Of a stretch of 64,000 bases of DNA, positions 44,855-53,473 are shown in pieces. A model generated the notes under the pieces. It searched no databases, was not told where the DNA came from, and saw only the letters and a list, made by a program, of their open reading frames with translations. Position 1 is the first letter of the stretch; the number at the start of each line of letters is the position of its first letter. The translations under genes and the position numbers were made by a program. The stretch is from Streptomyces sp. A3M-1-3 (GTDB lineage Bacteria > Actinomycetota > Actinomycetes > Streptomycetales > Streptomycetaceae). Location: positions 1-64,000 of the forward strand of contig NZ_JANAVP010000012.1 in assembly GCF_024213665.1 (NCBI RefSeq). Reading direction: 5' to 3'.

Positions 44855-45775
44855 TCACGCTCGATGCTCCCATGCCGCACGCGGCGGCTCGCTTGCCTGA
44901 TAGCCGCTGCTCGAGGGCCAGATGGTCTGTATGGCGAGCGCGGCGCACAGATCCTGGAGATCCTTGCGTGGCTGTGTCGGGACGAGTATGGCGAGCGACG
45001 GGGTGGGATTCAGGAACCGCTGGTAGTCGAAGAGCTGCCCTATTGCCATGCGGATCGCCTCGCGAGTGGCGTTCGCCTTGGCCTCGACCAACACATTGGC
45101 GGTGGCATCGAACAGGTCGGTGTAGAGCGCGTTCCGTTCTCCGGCGGGGGTTATCTCCTTGCGGATAACGGCGTGCCCGCGGGCGCGGAGATGAGCCTCG
45201 TAGTTCGCTACAAGGAAAGCTTCGCGCCGTTCTGCGACGGTCGGATTCGAGCGGCTTGTGACCTCACTGCGCTCGGTGTGATGTTGTTCGACATCAACGT
45301 CGCGTACCACTGTTTTGGCGATAGGCGTGTGCTCTAGCTTCGGCAGGCGCGAACTCGAGACGAGGAGAGGCCTCAGCCGAAACATGATCACGGTTCGGGG
45401 CTCTCCGAGGGTATCCCGAGCCTCGATTCGGTACCAGGGATCCTCTGTCTCGAGTTCGAACTCCCCGCGGTACGCGACCACGCCAGTCCTGATGCCCTCG
45501 AACAGATGCAGCGCCCGGCCATCGGCGACATGGTTCAGGATGGTCTTGTTGCCCTGCACCATCTCCTGATCGCCCTGTTGCCCTTCGCCGGTGTAGTGGT
45601 AGAGCCCGTCGGCTCCCCAGCCGTCGCTGTAGCCGTGCTGCCGGCCTTTGGAATGGTCTGTGAACAGCATCACGATGGGGGAGGAACGCGACGGACTGAT
45701 CCCTCCGTAGCGTCTGCCGCCGTATTGCGCGTGCATCGCCTGTCGGTTCAGTTCCTGCCCCATGACTATGTCCAA
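44855..45775 (-). CDS. Putative modification-dependent restriction endonuclease (SRA-like plus PD-(D/E)XK)
   Basis: 306 aa. The N-terminal half has the SRA/YDG-like pattern of ScoMcrA-type enzymes: QHGYSDGWGADGLYHYTGEG, GDQEMVQGNKTI and ALHLFEG. The C-terminal half has a nuclease-like core: VANYEAHLRARGHAVIRKEI, LYTDLFDATANVLVEAKANATREAI (D...E-x-K). The combination suggests cleavage of modified (methylated or phosphorothioated) DNA. TTG 45775 (AGGGGT upstream) or ATG 45763 may be the start. No methylase is adjacent, as expected for type IV enzymes. Codon use is less GC-biased, suggesting transfer. Confidence 0.75.
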   Translation of the reverse strand: MDIVMGQELNRQAMHAQYGGRRYGGISPSRSSPIVMLFTDHSKGRQHGYSDGWGADGLYHYTGEGQQGDQEMVQGNKTILNHVADGRALHLFEGIRTGVVAYRGEFELETEDPWYRIEARDTLGEPRTVIMFRLRPLLVSSSRLPKLEHTPIAKTVVRDVDVEQHHTERSEVTSRSNPTVAERREAFLVANYEAHLRARGHAVIRKEITPAGERNALYTDLFDATANVLVEAKANATREAIRMAIGQLFDYQRFLNPTPSLAILVPTQPRKDLQDLCAALAIQTIWPSSSGYQASEPPRAAWEHRA

Positions 45776-45863
45776 GATGACCCCTAGATCGCTCCAGTTG
45801 AATGAGCGTGAAGGGTATCGATTCGAACGGGGGGCCGGGAATAGAGCTAGCTGCGAGAGGGCC

Positions 45864-46871
45864 TCACGCGTGCGTCGGGCTCCCGTGACAGTCCTTGTAG
45901 ATCCGTCCCGATCCGCACCAGCACACGTCGCTTCGTTCCGGGGGCCACGGGGTGGCCTTGCCTCGGGCTGCCAGGGTTGTGGCGTATTCCGCCAGTAGCG
46001 TTGTTGATTCCGGGGAGGTCTTTTCCGAGGCTGCGAAGGCTTCGTACGACGGGACTGACCCCGTCACGATGCCCAGGTTCGGGGTGCCCGAGGCCGCTAG
46101 TTCGCGTAGGGCGGTCTCGATTTGGGTCAGGTGGGCCTCGTGGGAGGGGTACTCCGTGGTCAGGGACGGGTAGGCCGTGACGAGTTCGGTGAGTTCCTCG
46201 GTCGGCCAGTGCAGCACCGCCACCGGGAACGGGCGGGACAGGGCCGCTCGGCGTTCGCCCAACTCCGCTCGCAGGCGCGCGATTTCCGCGCGGAGTTCGG
46301 CCGGGTTGTCCGAGCCCAGGGCCCAGACGCGCTTGGGGTCGTGGAGTTCGTCCAGCGGGATCGGGCCCGTGTGGTGGGTGTCGGCGACCATGTCCCACTC
46401 GTCGTGCGGGGTGCCGGCGAGGCGGCGGACGCGGTGGCGGCCGGTGAGGAGTGCGTGGGCCGCGTACGTGATCGGCTCGTCGGCGTGGATCAGCAGGTGC
46501 GCGCCCTCGGTGAAGCATTCGTCGGCCGCCTGGAGCTCGTCGTGGCATTCGAGGGTTTCCGCGATGATCTCCCAGGGCGCCGCCTCGCGCGGGGCCGCGG
46601 CGCGGATGCCGTCGATCAGCGCGCGGGCCTCCGCCTCGTGGCCGTACTCCCAGAGGTTCGCGGCCTGGAGTGCTTTGACGCGGTACGGGTTCGACGGGCC
46701 GGCGGCGAGCAGACGGTCGTAGATCGTCGTCGCCCGCGCGCGCTCGTCCGCCAGCTCAAAGTGGGCTGCGGCTTGGAGGAGCAGCTGTTCGTTGTCCTCG
46801 GGATACCGCTCGGCGGTACGCAGCAGGCGCTCGGCTTCGGCGATGTGATCGGCAGGCGTGTCGGGGCGCAT
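45864..46871 (-). CDS. SEC-C motif protein with TPR-like N-terminus
   Basis: 335 aa. The C-terminus carries the zinc-binding SEC-C motif CWCGSGRIYKDCHG. The first 150 residues have helical repeats resembling TPRs (AERLLRTAERYPEDNEQLLLQAAAHFELADERARATTIYDRLLAAGP region). ATG 46871 or GTG 46880 starts the protein. Function unknown; SEC-C domains often mediate protein or nucleic acid contacts. Confidence 0.82.
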   Translation of the reverse strand: MRPDTPADHIAEAERLLRTAERYPEDNEQLLLQAAAHFELADERARATTIYDRLLAAGPSNPYRVKALQAANLWEYGHEAEARALIDGIRAAAPREAAPWEIIAETLECHDELQAADECFTEGAHLLIHADEPITYAAHALLTGRHRVRRLAGTPHDEWDMVADTHHTGPIPLDELHDPKRVWALGSDNPAELRAEIARLRAELGERRAALSRPFPVAVLHWPTEELTELVTAYPSLTTEYPSHEAHLTQIETALRELAASGTPNLGIVTGSVPSYEAFAASEKTSPESTTLLAEYATTLAARGKATPWPPERSDVCWCGSGRIYKDCHGSPTHA

Positions 46872-46992
46872 GATGCACACCGTACTGCTGTACGGGGGTG
46901 TGGGGACTGGTTCCTCGACGGCGCGGGTTGTCGGTGGCCTGGAGAGTTGTCCGGGGACCCTTTATTGTGCGGGCCGGCGGACGGAGGGGACC

Positions 46993-47784
46993 GTGCGGGA
47001 GCCGATGGCGGTGGTGGTGCAGGGGGCCGGGCGGAGGCGGGCGGTCCTGGCGCGCGGGCTGTGGGCCGGGGGCGAGGTGGCGGTGACCCTCGGGGTGGTG
47101 CTGCTTCTTCTCGTCGTGCACCAGCTGTGGTGGACCAACCGGGAGGCGCGGGAGGGGGCCGAGCGACAGGTTCAGGCGCTGGAGCGGGAGTGGGAACAGC
47201 CTCCTGAGGACCGGCCTGCGGAGGAGGGGCCTCGGGGAGAGGTGCCTGAGGAGCTGGTGGCTGTGCCCGAGGGGCCGGTTGCCGAGGAGAGCGAACGGGC
47301 CGTCGCGCGGCCGAAGCCGCGGGCGCCGCGGTGGGACCAGGCGTACGCCGTGCTCAGGATTCCGCGGCTCGGGGTGGCCGCGCCCGTCGCGCAGGGAGTG
47401 GGGAAGCGGGGCGTCCTCGACAAGGGGTACGTCGGGCACTATCCGGGGACCGCCCAGCCCGGGCAGGCCGGGAACTTTGCGGTGGCCGGGCACCGTAATA
47501 CACATGGAGAGCCGTTCCGGTACATCAACCGGCTGCGGGTGGGTGATGAGCTGCGGGTGGAGACGCGGGTAGGGCGGTTCACGTATGTCGTCGACCGGAC
47601 GCTGGAGCAGACGTCCGCGCGGGACGGCGGCGTGATCGCGCCGGTTCCTCGGAGTGTGGTGAAGCCGGCGTACGGCTACCGGAAGCTCGGGTACTACATC
47701 ACGCTGACCACCTGCACGCCGGAGTTCTCCTCGAAGTACCGACTGGTGGTGTGGGGGAAGCTCAAGTCCGTCGAGCGCCGGTAG
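46993..47784 (+). CDS. Class E sortase
   Basis: 263 aa from GTG 46993 (GGAGGGG upstream); ATG 47005 is an alternative. One N-terminal membrane helix (VTLGVVLLLLVVHQLWW), then an acidic linker. The catalytic domain has WDQAYAVLRIPRLGVAAPVAQGV, the catalytic histidine in VAGHRNTHGEPFRYI, cysteine in TLTTCTPEFSSKYRLVVWG and arginine in KYR. Class E sortases attach proteins with LAXTG signals to peptidoglycan; such a protein is encoded at 53474. Confidence 0.92.
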   Translation: MREPMAVVVQGAGRRRAVLARGLWAGGEVAVTLGVVLLLLVVHQLWWTNREAREGAERQVQALEREWEQPPEDRPAEEGPRGEVPEELVAVPEGPVAEESERAVARPKPRAPRWDQAYAVLRIPRLGVAAPVAQGVGKRGVLDKGYVGHYPGTAQPGQAGNFAVAGHRNTHGEPFRYINRLRVGDELRVETRVGRFTYVVDRTLEQTSARDGGVIAPVPRSVVKPAYGYRKLGYYITLTTCTPEFSSKYRLVVWGKLKSVERR

Positions 47785-47870
47785 CCGGTGGGCCGATCCC
47801 CGTTGTCAGTGCGCGGAGTTAGTATCGAAATCGCTCGCGCTTGCGGGCGCGGACGGGAGAGGGGGACTGC

Positions 47871-48182
47871 ATGCGGGGAACCAGAGCGAGCGCGGTGCGT
47901 ATGCAACTCGGCCTGCTTCTCTTCGTTGTTGCTGAGCTGCTCGTGAGCCAGAGCGGTCTGGCCGGTGCTGTCGCGCTCGCCGCCACCGCCGCTGCCGGAG
48001 CCGCGCTGCTCGCCTGCGCGGTGATCGCCGCCCGCTGTGCGGCGCCGGTCCCGCCGACGCGAATACGGACCGCGATACGGGACCGGGAGCGGCGCACCGC
48101 CTTCCTGCCGCAGCGCGATCCCGACGCTTCGGGGCGCCCGCGCCCCAGGGCGCCCGGCCGTCTCGTCCCGACGGCCGCGTAG
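47871..48182 (+). CDS. DUF6412-like small membrane protein
   Basis: 103 aa. ATG 47871 follows GAGAGGGGG. Two membrane segments (LGLLLFVVAELLVSQSGLAGAVALAATAAAG region) precede a basic Arg/Pro tail containing RDRERRTAFLPQRDPDASGRPRPRAPG. It sits directly before the YidC-like gene, a pairing I have seen in other streptomycetes. Function unknown. Confidence 0.78.
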   Translation: MRGTRASAVRMQLGLLLFVVAELLVSQSGLAGAVALAATAAAGAALLACAVIAARCAAPVPPTRIRTAIRDRERRTAFLPQRDPDASGRPRPRAPGRLVPTAA

Positions 48183-48291
48183 GGGCGCGCACTTCACGTA
48201 CGACGCGTGGTTTCTCCCTTTTGTGGCTTGTCACGCCGATATCTGACCTTTTCGGTATTTCGGTTCGACGAGACCCCTCGGAGGGTTTTCC

Positions 48292-49035
48292 ATGTCCGTT
48301 TTCGCCATTCTTGTCGCGCAGCTGGCCGGGCTGCTCGACCCGGTCTTCGCTGCTTCCGCCACCGCCGCGGCGATCGTGCTGTTCACGATGCTCGTACGGG
48401 TCGCCATGCACCCGCTCACCCGAGCGGCCGTCCGCGGTGAGAAGGCGCGGGCGGCGCTCGCGCCGCAGCTGGCCGCGCTGCGGGGCAAGTACGGCCGGCC
48501 CAAGGACGCCGACCGGCTGCAAAAGGCCGTGCTCGAACTGCACGCGGAGGCGAAGGTTCCGCCGCTGGGCGGCTGCCTGCCGATGCTGGTGCAGCTGCCC
48601 GTGTTCTTCGTGATGTACCAGATCTTCTCGTCCTCGCGGATAGGCGGCGAGGTCAACGAGCTGCTCGGGCAGAAGCTGGGCGCCGCGCCGCTCGGCGGCC
48701 GCTGGTTCGATGCGCTCGGCGAGGGTGGGGTGTTCGGGGCGCAGGGGCTGGTGTTCCTGGGGCTGTTCGCGGCGATCGCGGCGGTGGCGACGTGGACCTT
48801 CCTGCGGGCCCGCCGTCGCAGCGCCGACTCCGTCGCTGCGATACCGGCAACGCCCGGCATGCAGGGGCTGACCCGCGTCCTGCCGCTGCTCACGTTCGGG
48901 ACGCTGATCACGGCGGCTGTCGTGCCGCTCGCAGCGGGCCTCTATCTGCTGACGACCACGGCCTGGACGGCGGCCGAGCGGGCCTGGCTGTACCGCGACG
49001 GGACCACCGCTCCGGTCGCCGCTACCGCCGGGTAA
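48292..49035 (+). CDS. YidC/Oxa1-family membrane insertase, second paralogue
   Basis: 247 aa, five membrane helices. IVLFTMLVRVAMHPLTRAAVRGEKARAALAPQLAALRGKYG region and GGCLPMLVQLPVFFVMYQIFS are the YidC/Oxa1 core, with the conserved arginine in the second helix region. It lacks the oriC-region context of the housekeeping yidC and is shorter, so it is probably an accessory insertase. It probably works with the preceding small membrane protein. Confidence 0.88.
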   Translation: MSVFAILVAQLAGLLDPVFAASATAAAIVLFTMLVRVAMHPLTRAAVRGEKARAALAPQLAALRGKYGRPKDADRLQKAVLELHAEAKVPPLGGCLPMLVQLPVFFVMYQIFSSSRIGGEVNELLGQKLGAAPLGGRWFDALGEGGVFGAQGLVFLGLFAAIAAVATWTFLRARRRSADSVAAIPATPGMQGLTRVLPLLTFGTLITAAVVPLAAGLYLLTTTAWTAAERAWLYRDGTTAPVAATAG

Positions 49036-49168
49036 CGGTCCAGTCTGTGAACAGGGTATTGCGGAGTGGACAGATTCCTTGGAGGATCAGCCAATCCTCC
49101 GATGGCCGCAACCCATCGGCCGGCCCGGGGGCACCCCCGGGTCGACCCTCGACCACGGGAGAATGCCC

Positions 49169-50026
49169 ATGAAGCTGCTGCGTGTCGGCACGGTGGGGGC
49201 CGAGCGCCCCGCACTGCTCGACCAGGACGGAACCCTCCGCGACCTGGCGGGACTTGTCTCGGACATTGACGGCGCACTGCTCGCCGACGGGTCCGCGCTC
49301 GCCCGCATACGGGAAGCGGCGGCGTCCGGCGAGCTGCCGGTGCTCGATGCCGAGGCCCCGCGGATCGGGGCCCCGCTGGGCCGGATCGGCAAGATCGTGT
49401 GCATCGGGCTGAACTACCACGACCATGCGGCGGAGACGGGCGCACAGATACCCGTCGAGCCCATCGTCTTCTTCAAGGCGCCGGACACCGTCGTCGGCCC
49501 CGACGACACCGTGCTGGTGCCGCGCGGCAGCGTGAAGACGGACTGGGAGGTGGAGCTCGCGGTCGTCATCGGCCGTACCGCCCGCTACCTGGACTCGGCC
49601 GAGGACGGCCTCGCGCACGTCGGCGGCTACGCAGTCGCGCATGACGTCTCGGAGCGCGAGTTCCAGATCGAGCGCGGCGGCACCTGGGACAAGGGCAAGA
49701 ACTGCGAGACGTTCAACCCGCTCGGCCCGTGGCTGGTCACCGCCGACGAGGTGCCGGACCCGCAGGCCCTGGGCCTGAAGCTCTGGGTCAACGGCGAGCT
49801 GAAGCAGAGCGGCACGACCGCCGACCAGATCTTCCCGGTCGGTGAAGTGGTCCGTTACGTGAGCCAGTTCATGACGCTCTACCCGGGCGACATCATCAAC
49901 ACCGGCACCCCGGCGGGTGTGGCGATGGGGCAGCCCGAACCCAAGCCGTACCTGCGCTCGGGCGATGTCGTGGAGCTGGAGGTCGAGGGACTCGGCCGCC
50001 AGCGGCAGGAGCTGAAGGACGCGTAG
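49169..50026 (+). CDS. Fumarylacetoacetate hydrolase family protein
   Basis: 285 aa from ATG 49169 (GGGAGA). IVCIGLNYHDHAAETG, IVFFKAPDTVVGPDD, DWEVELAVVIG and NTGTPAGVAMGQ are the FAH-family metal and substrate motifs. Members hydrolyse or decarboxylate dioxo acids, for example acylpyruvates; the exact substrate here is unknown. Confidence 0.93.
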   Translation: MKLLRVGTVGAERPALLDQDGTLRDLAGLVSDIDGALLADGSALARIREAAASGELPVLDAEAPRIGAPLGRIGKIVCIGLNYHDHAAETGAQIPVEPIVFFKAPDTVVGPDDTVLVPRGSVKTDWEVELAVVIGRTARYLDSAEDGLAHVGGYAVAHDVSEREFQIERGGTWDKGKNCETFNPLGPWLVTADEVPDPQALGLKLWVNGELKQSGTTADQIFPVGEVVRYVSQFMTLYPGDIINTGTPAGVAMGQPEPKPYLRSGDVVELEVEGLGRQRQELKDA

Positions 50027-50104
50027 TTCTACCTGCTTTGTCCGTCGTGGTCCTGTGACTGGTCGGTCGGCTGTGCTGTGCCGTCGGCCGGTCGCGCCGG
50101 GGCG

Positions 50105-50614
50105 TCAGGCTGCCGCGAAGCGCTCCAGCGCCTCCACGACCATGGCGTGGTCCTCGGCCTGCGGGAGGCCGGAGACCGTGACCGTGCCGATGACGCCCGC
50201 GCCCTCGACCGCGATCGGGAACGAGCCGCCGTGCGCGGCGAAGTGGTCGGGGTCGAGCCGCGAGGAGTCCTCGAACGTGGTGCCCTTGGCGCGGAAGCGC
50301 GTACCGACGAGGTAGGAGCTTTCGGCGTACCGCTCGACGACCCGGCGCTTGCGGTCGATCCAGGCGTCGTTGTCGGCGGTGCTGCCAGGCAGGGCGGCAT
50401 GGAACAGCTGCTGGGGTCCGCGCGTGATGTCGATCGCGACCGGCGCCGAGCGGTCGAGCGCCAGCTCGACCAGCAGGCTGCCCAGACGCCAGGCGTCTTC
50501 GTATGTGAACCGGGGCAGGACCAGGAGGCGTTCCTGCTCCTCCAGAGTCTTGACGTGCTCGCTTGATTCCGCAGTCAGTTCCACGCTCACTCCCGTGCTT
50601 GTTCCGGCGCTCAT
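50105..50614 (-). CDS. Heme-degrading domain / UPF0303-like protein
   Basis: 169 aa from ATG 50614, overlapping the Gfo/Idh stop by 4 bp. LPRFTYEDAWRLGSLLVELALDRSAPVAIDITR and WIDRKRRVVERYAESSYLVG with SFPIAVEGAGVIGTVTVSGLPQAEDHAMVVEALE match the GlcG/HbpS-like (DUF336) fold. The function is uncertain, as these proteins bind heme or small ligands. It is coupled to the upstream oxidoreductase. Confidence 0.85.
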   Translation of the reverse strand: MSAGTSTGVSVELTAESSEHVKTLEEQERLLVLPRFTYEDAWRLGSLLVELALDRSAPVAIDITRGPQQLFHAALPGSTADNDAWIDRKRRVVERYAESSYLVGTRFRAKGTTFEDSSRLDPDHFAAHGGSFPIAVEGAGVIGTVTVSGLPQAEDHAMVVEALERFAAA

Positions 50615-51717
50615 GCCTTCGGCTCCCGTTCGGCCTGCTCCAGTTCGACCGCGATGCCCTCGCGCGCCGAGCGCCACGCGGCCTCCAGTACGTCCAGCGC
50701 TGCCGCCGCCTCGTGCGCGGTGACGGGAGGCTTTCCGCCGTCGCGTACGGCCGCCGCGACCGCCGCGTAGTACGCCGGGTAGTCGCCCGGCAGCGTCGGT
50801 ACGGGCCGCCCGCCGCCGGTCAGCGGAGACTCGCCGGAACCCACGCGTCCGCGCGCCGCCTCGGGCTCCTCGCCCCACGCGCCGTCGGCGGACGGGCGCT
50901 TGCCCTCGCGCAGGGCCGCCTCCTGGGGGTCGAGGCCGTACTTCACAAACCCCGCCTTCGAGCCCAGCACCCGGAAGCGCGGGCCGAGCTGGGCGGTGGT
51001 GGCGCTGACGTAGAGGTGGGAGCGGACCCCGCCGGCGTGGGTCAGCGCGATGAACGTGTCGTCGTCGGCCTCGGCGCCGGGGCGGCGTACGTCGGCTTCG
51101 GCGTAGACGCGAACGGCGGGCCCGAAGAGCACCAGCGCCTGGTCGACGACATGGCTGCCGAGGTCGTACAGCAGGCCGCCGATCTCCGCCGGGTCGCCCG
51201 ACTCGCGCCAGCCGCCCTTGGGCTCGGGCCGCCAGCGCTCGAAGCGGGACTCGAAGCGCTGGACGTCGCCCAGTTCGCCGTCGGCGATCAGCTGCTGGAG
51301 AGTGAGGAAGTCGTTGTCCCAGCGGCGGTTCTGGAAGACGGACAGCAGCAGCCCGCGCTCGTCCGCCAGGGCGGCCAGCTCGCGCGCCTCGGCGGCGGTG
51401 CCGGCGATCGGCTTGTCCACGACGACCGGCAGACCGGCGCTCAGGGCGGCCCTGGCGATCGGGACATGCGTCTTGTTGGGCGACGCGATGACGATCAGGT
51501 CGAGCTCGTCCGCGCGTGCCCACAGCTCGTCCGGCGACCGGGCGAGGCGGACGCCGGGAACCGCGGCGCGGGCCTGTTCCTGCCGCTCCGGGTTGGAGGT
51601 GACGACCGTGTCGAGGACGAGGCCCTCGGTGGAGGTGATCAGCGGGGCGTGGAAGACGGAGCCCGCCAGGCCGTAGCCCACGAGCCCTGCGCGCAGGGGG
51701 GTACCGGTGGCAGTCAT
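50611..51717 (-). CDS. Gfo/Idh/MocA family oxidoreductase
   Basis: 368 aa. AGLVGYGLAGSVFHAPLI is the N-terminal NAD(P)-binding motif, VDKPIAGTAAEA holds the catalytic lysine (EKP type, here DKP), and GGLLYDLGSHVVDQAL the conserved histidine/aspartate. It is a sugar or polyol dehydrogenase or epimerase of unknown substrate. The divergent ROK regulator makes a sugar role likely. Confidence 0.92.
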   Translation of the reverse strand: MTATGTPLRAGLVGYGLAGSVFHAPLITSTEGLVLDTVVTSNPERQEQARAAVPGVRLARSPDELWARADELDLIVIASPNKTHVPIARAALSAGLPVVVDKPIAGTAAEARELAALADERGLLLSVFQNRRWDNDFLTLQQLIADGELGDVQRFESRFERWRPEPKGGWRESGDPAEIGGLLYDLGSHVVDQALVLFGPAVRVYAEADVRRPGAEADDDTFIALTHAGGVRSHLYVSATTAQLGPRFRVLGSKAGFVKYGLDPQEAALREGKRPSADGAWGEEPEAARGRVGSGESPLTGGGRPVPTLPGDYPAYYAAVAAAVRDGGKPPVTAHEAAAALDVLEAAWRSAREGIAVELEQAEREPKA

Positions 51718-51728
51718 GCCTCACTTAA

Positions 51729-51741
51729 GCAACGCTGTTGC
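51729..51741. promoter_or_regulatory. Inverted repeat in divergent Gfo/Idh-ROK promoter
   Basis: GCAAC-GCT-GTTGC, perfect 5-bp arms, in the 46-bp gap between the two divergent genes. It is a candidate site for the ROK regulator. Confidence 0.5.
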
Positions 51742-51763
51742 CAAAGTGCAAGCGCAGTGGAGA

Positions 51764-53260
51764 ATGGCGTACGTGAACAGGGGAAGCTCAGGGGCCGGGA
51801 CGGCCGGCACAGCCCGCGCGGCCGGGACGACAGGGACGACAGGGACTGCCGGGACGACCGGGACGGCCGGGACTGCCGGGGCGAATCTGCCGTTGCTGCG
51901 CAGCCATAACGCCGCGCTGGTGCTTGACCTGCTGCGTACGGCGGGTACGGCCGGCATCAGCCGGCTCGAACTCGCCGAGCGGACCGGGCTCACCCCGCAG
52001 GCGGTCAGCAAGATCACGGCGCGGCTGCGCGCGGACGGGCTGGCGGCCGAGGCGGGCCGCCGCGCGTCCACCGGCGGGAAGCCGCGCACGGTCCTGCGTC
52101 TGGTCCCGACGGCGGGTCACGCCGTCGGCCTCCACCTGGACCGCGACGAGCTGACCGCGGTCCTCGCTGATCTCTCGGGCACCCCAGTCGCTGCGCGCAC
52201 GGCCCCACTGGCCTTCGGCGCGGGCGCGGAGCGGGTGGTCGAGGCGGCGGCGCGCGAGGTCGAGGCGCTGCTTGCCCAGGTGGCGGGGGAGGGGTCCGGG
52301 CCGACCGCCGACGCCGGGCGGGCGCCGTGGGGCGCCCAGGCCGCCCCGCGCGGGCAAGGCGCCTCGCGCGGGCAAGGCGCCCCGGCCGGGTCGGCCGCCG
52401 ATGCCGGGCGGGGTCCGTCGGGCGGGCTTGCCGGCCTGGGCGGACCGGCTGCCCAGGGCGGGTGGGGCCCGTTGGGCGGGCAAGGCGCCCCGGGCGGGTC
52501 GGCCGCCGAGGCTGGGCAAGCCGCCCAGCGCGCGGGAGCCGCCCCGGGCGGTGTTCGGGGGGTGCTTGGGGTCGGAGTGGCGGTGCCTGGGCCTCTTGAT
52601 CATGTCGGGGGTGTACTGCATCGCGTGACCGGCTTTCCCGCCTGGGACGGGTTTCCGCTGCGCGATGCCCTCGCGCGCCGGCTCGGGCTGCCCGTCGTCC
52701 TGGACAAGGACACCAACGCCGCCGCTCTCGGCCTCGCACTGCGCGGGGTGAGCGGCGGCGCCGCCGGGGACTCGTTCGCGTATCTCCATCTCGGTACGGG
52801 CCTCGGTGCCGGCCTGGTCCTCGGTGGGGCGCTCTACCGAGGGGCCCGCACCGGCGCGGGCGAGTTCGGGCACCAGGTGATCCAGTTGGACGGCCCGCTG
52901 TGCGGTTGCGGCAACCGCGGCTGTGTCGAGGCGCTGTGCCTCGACGCGGTCAGTCGCGGCGACATCGCCGAGGCCGCGCGCGTCCTCGGTGCCGGAGCGG
53001 CGAACCTGGTCGGCCTGCTGGACATCGACCGCGTCCTGCTCGGCGGCCGGACCGTCGACGCCGACGCGGAGCCTTTCGTACGGGGAGTGGCGGACGTACT
53101 CGCCGAACGCGCCCGGCGCGAGGGCGGGCCCGGCGCGGTGCCGGTGCCGGTGGCCGTGGCGCCGGGCGGCGCGCGCGGAGTGGCGGACGGCGCGGCGCAG
53201 TTGGTCCTCGCTTCGGTGTTCGGCCGGGCCGCGGAAGTGGCCTTCCCGGCCCGCCGCTGA
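51764..53260 (+). CDS. ROK family transcriptional regulator
   Basis: 498 aa from ATG 51764. A Thr/Gly/Ala repeat tail precedes the winged helix (GISRLELAERTGLTPQAVSKITARLRADGLAAEA region). The ROK domain has LGVGVAVPGPLD, DKDTNAAALG, the zinc motif CGCGNRGCVEAL and HLGTGLGAGLVLGG. About 90 residues (roughly 170-260) of Ala/Gly/Pro-rich low-complexity sequence interrupt the start of the ROK domain, so the protein is longer than the usual 390-410 aa. It probably senses a sugar and controls the divergent Gfo/Idh gene. Confidence 0.88.
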   Translation: MAYVNRGSSGAGTAGTARAAGTTGTTGTAGTTGTAGTAGANLPLLRSHNAALVLDLLRTAGTAGISRLELAERTGLTPQAVSKITARLRADGLAAEAGRRASTGGKPRTVLRLVPTAGHAVGLHLDRDELTAVLADLSGTPVAARTAPLAFGAGAERVVEAAAREVEALLAQVAGEGSGPTADAGRAPWGAQAAPRGQGASRGQGAPAGSAADAGRGPSGGLAGLGGPAAQGGWGPLGGQGAPGGSAAEAGQAAQRAGAAPGGVRGVLGVGVAVPGPLDHVGGVLHRVTGFPAWDGFPLRDALARRLGLPVVLDKDTNAAALGLALRGVSGGAAGDSFAYLHLGTGLGAGLVLGGALYRGARTGAGEFGHQVIQLDGPLCGCGNRGCVEALCLDAVSRGDIAEAARVLGAGAANLVGLLDIDRVLLGGRTVDADAEPFVRGVADVLAERARREGGPGAVPVPVAVAPGGARGVADGAAQLVLASVFGRAAEVAFPARR

Positions 53261-53473
53261 GTCCGCGGAGCCGGCAGCGGCCGGCAGCGGCCGGCTCGGG
53301 CGCCGGTGGAACTGGACCGTTCGGGGGGAATCGGCGAACGGTTCGGACGTACGGACTCGTGGCGTCCCGGCGCGGACAGGTGCGCGTGGCAGGGTCTCGG
53401 GCCGGACCAGGTCATTTAGTCATCTGGTCCTACAAGCATCCGATATGCGTCCGGCGAGCAGCGAAGGCCCTTC

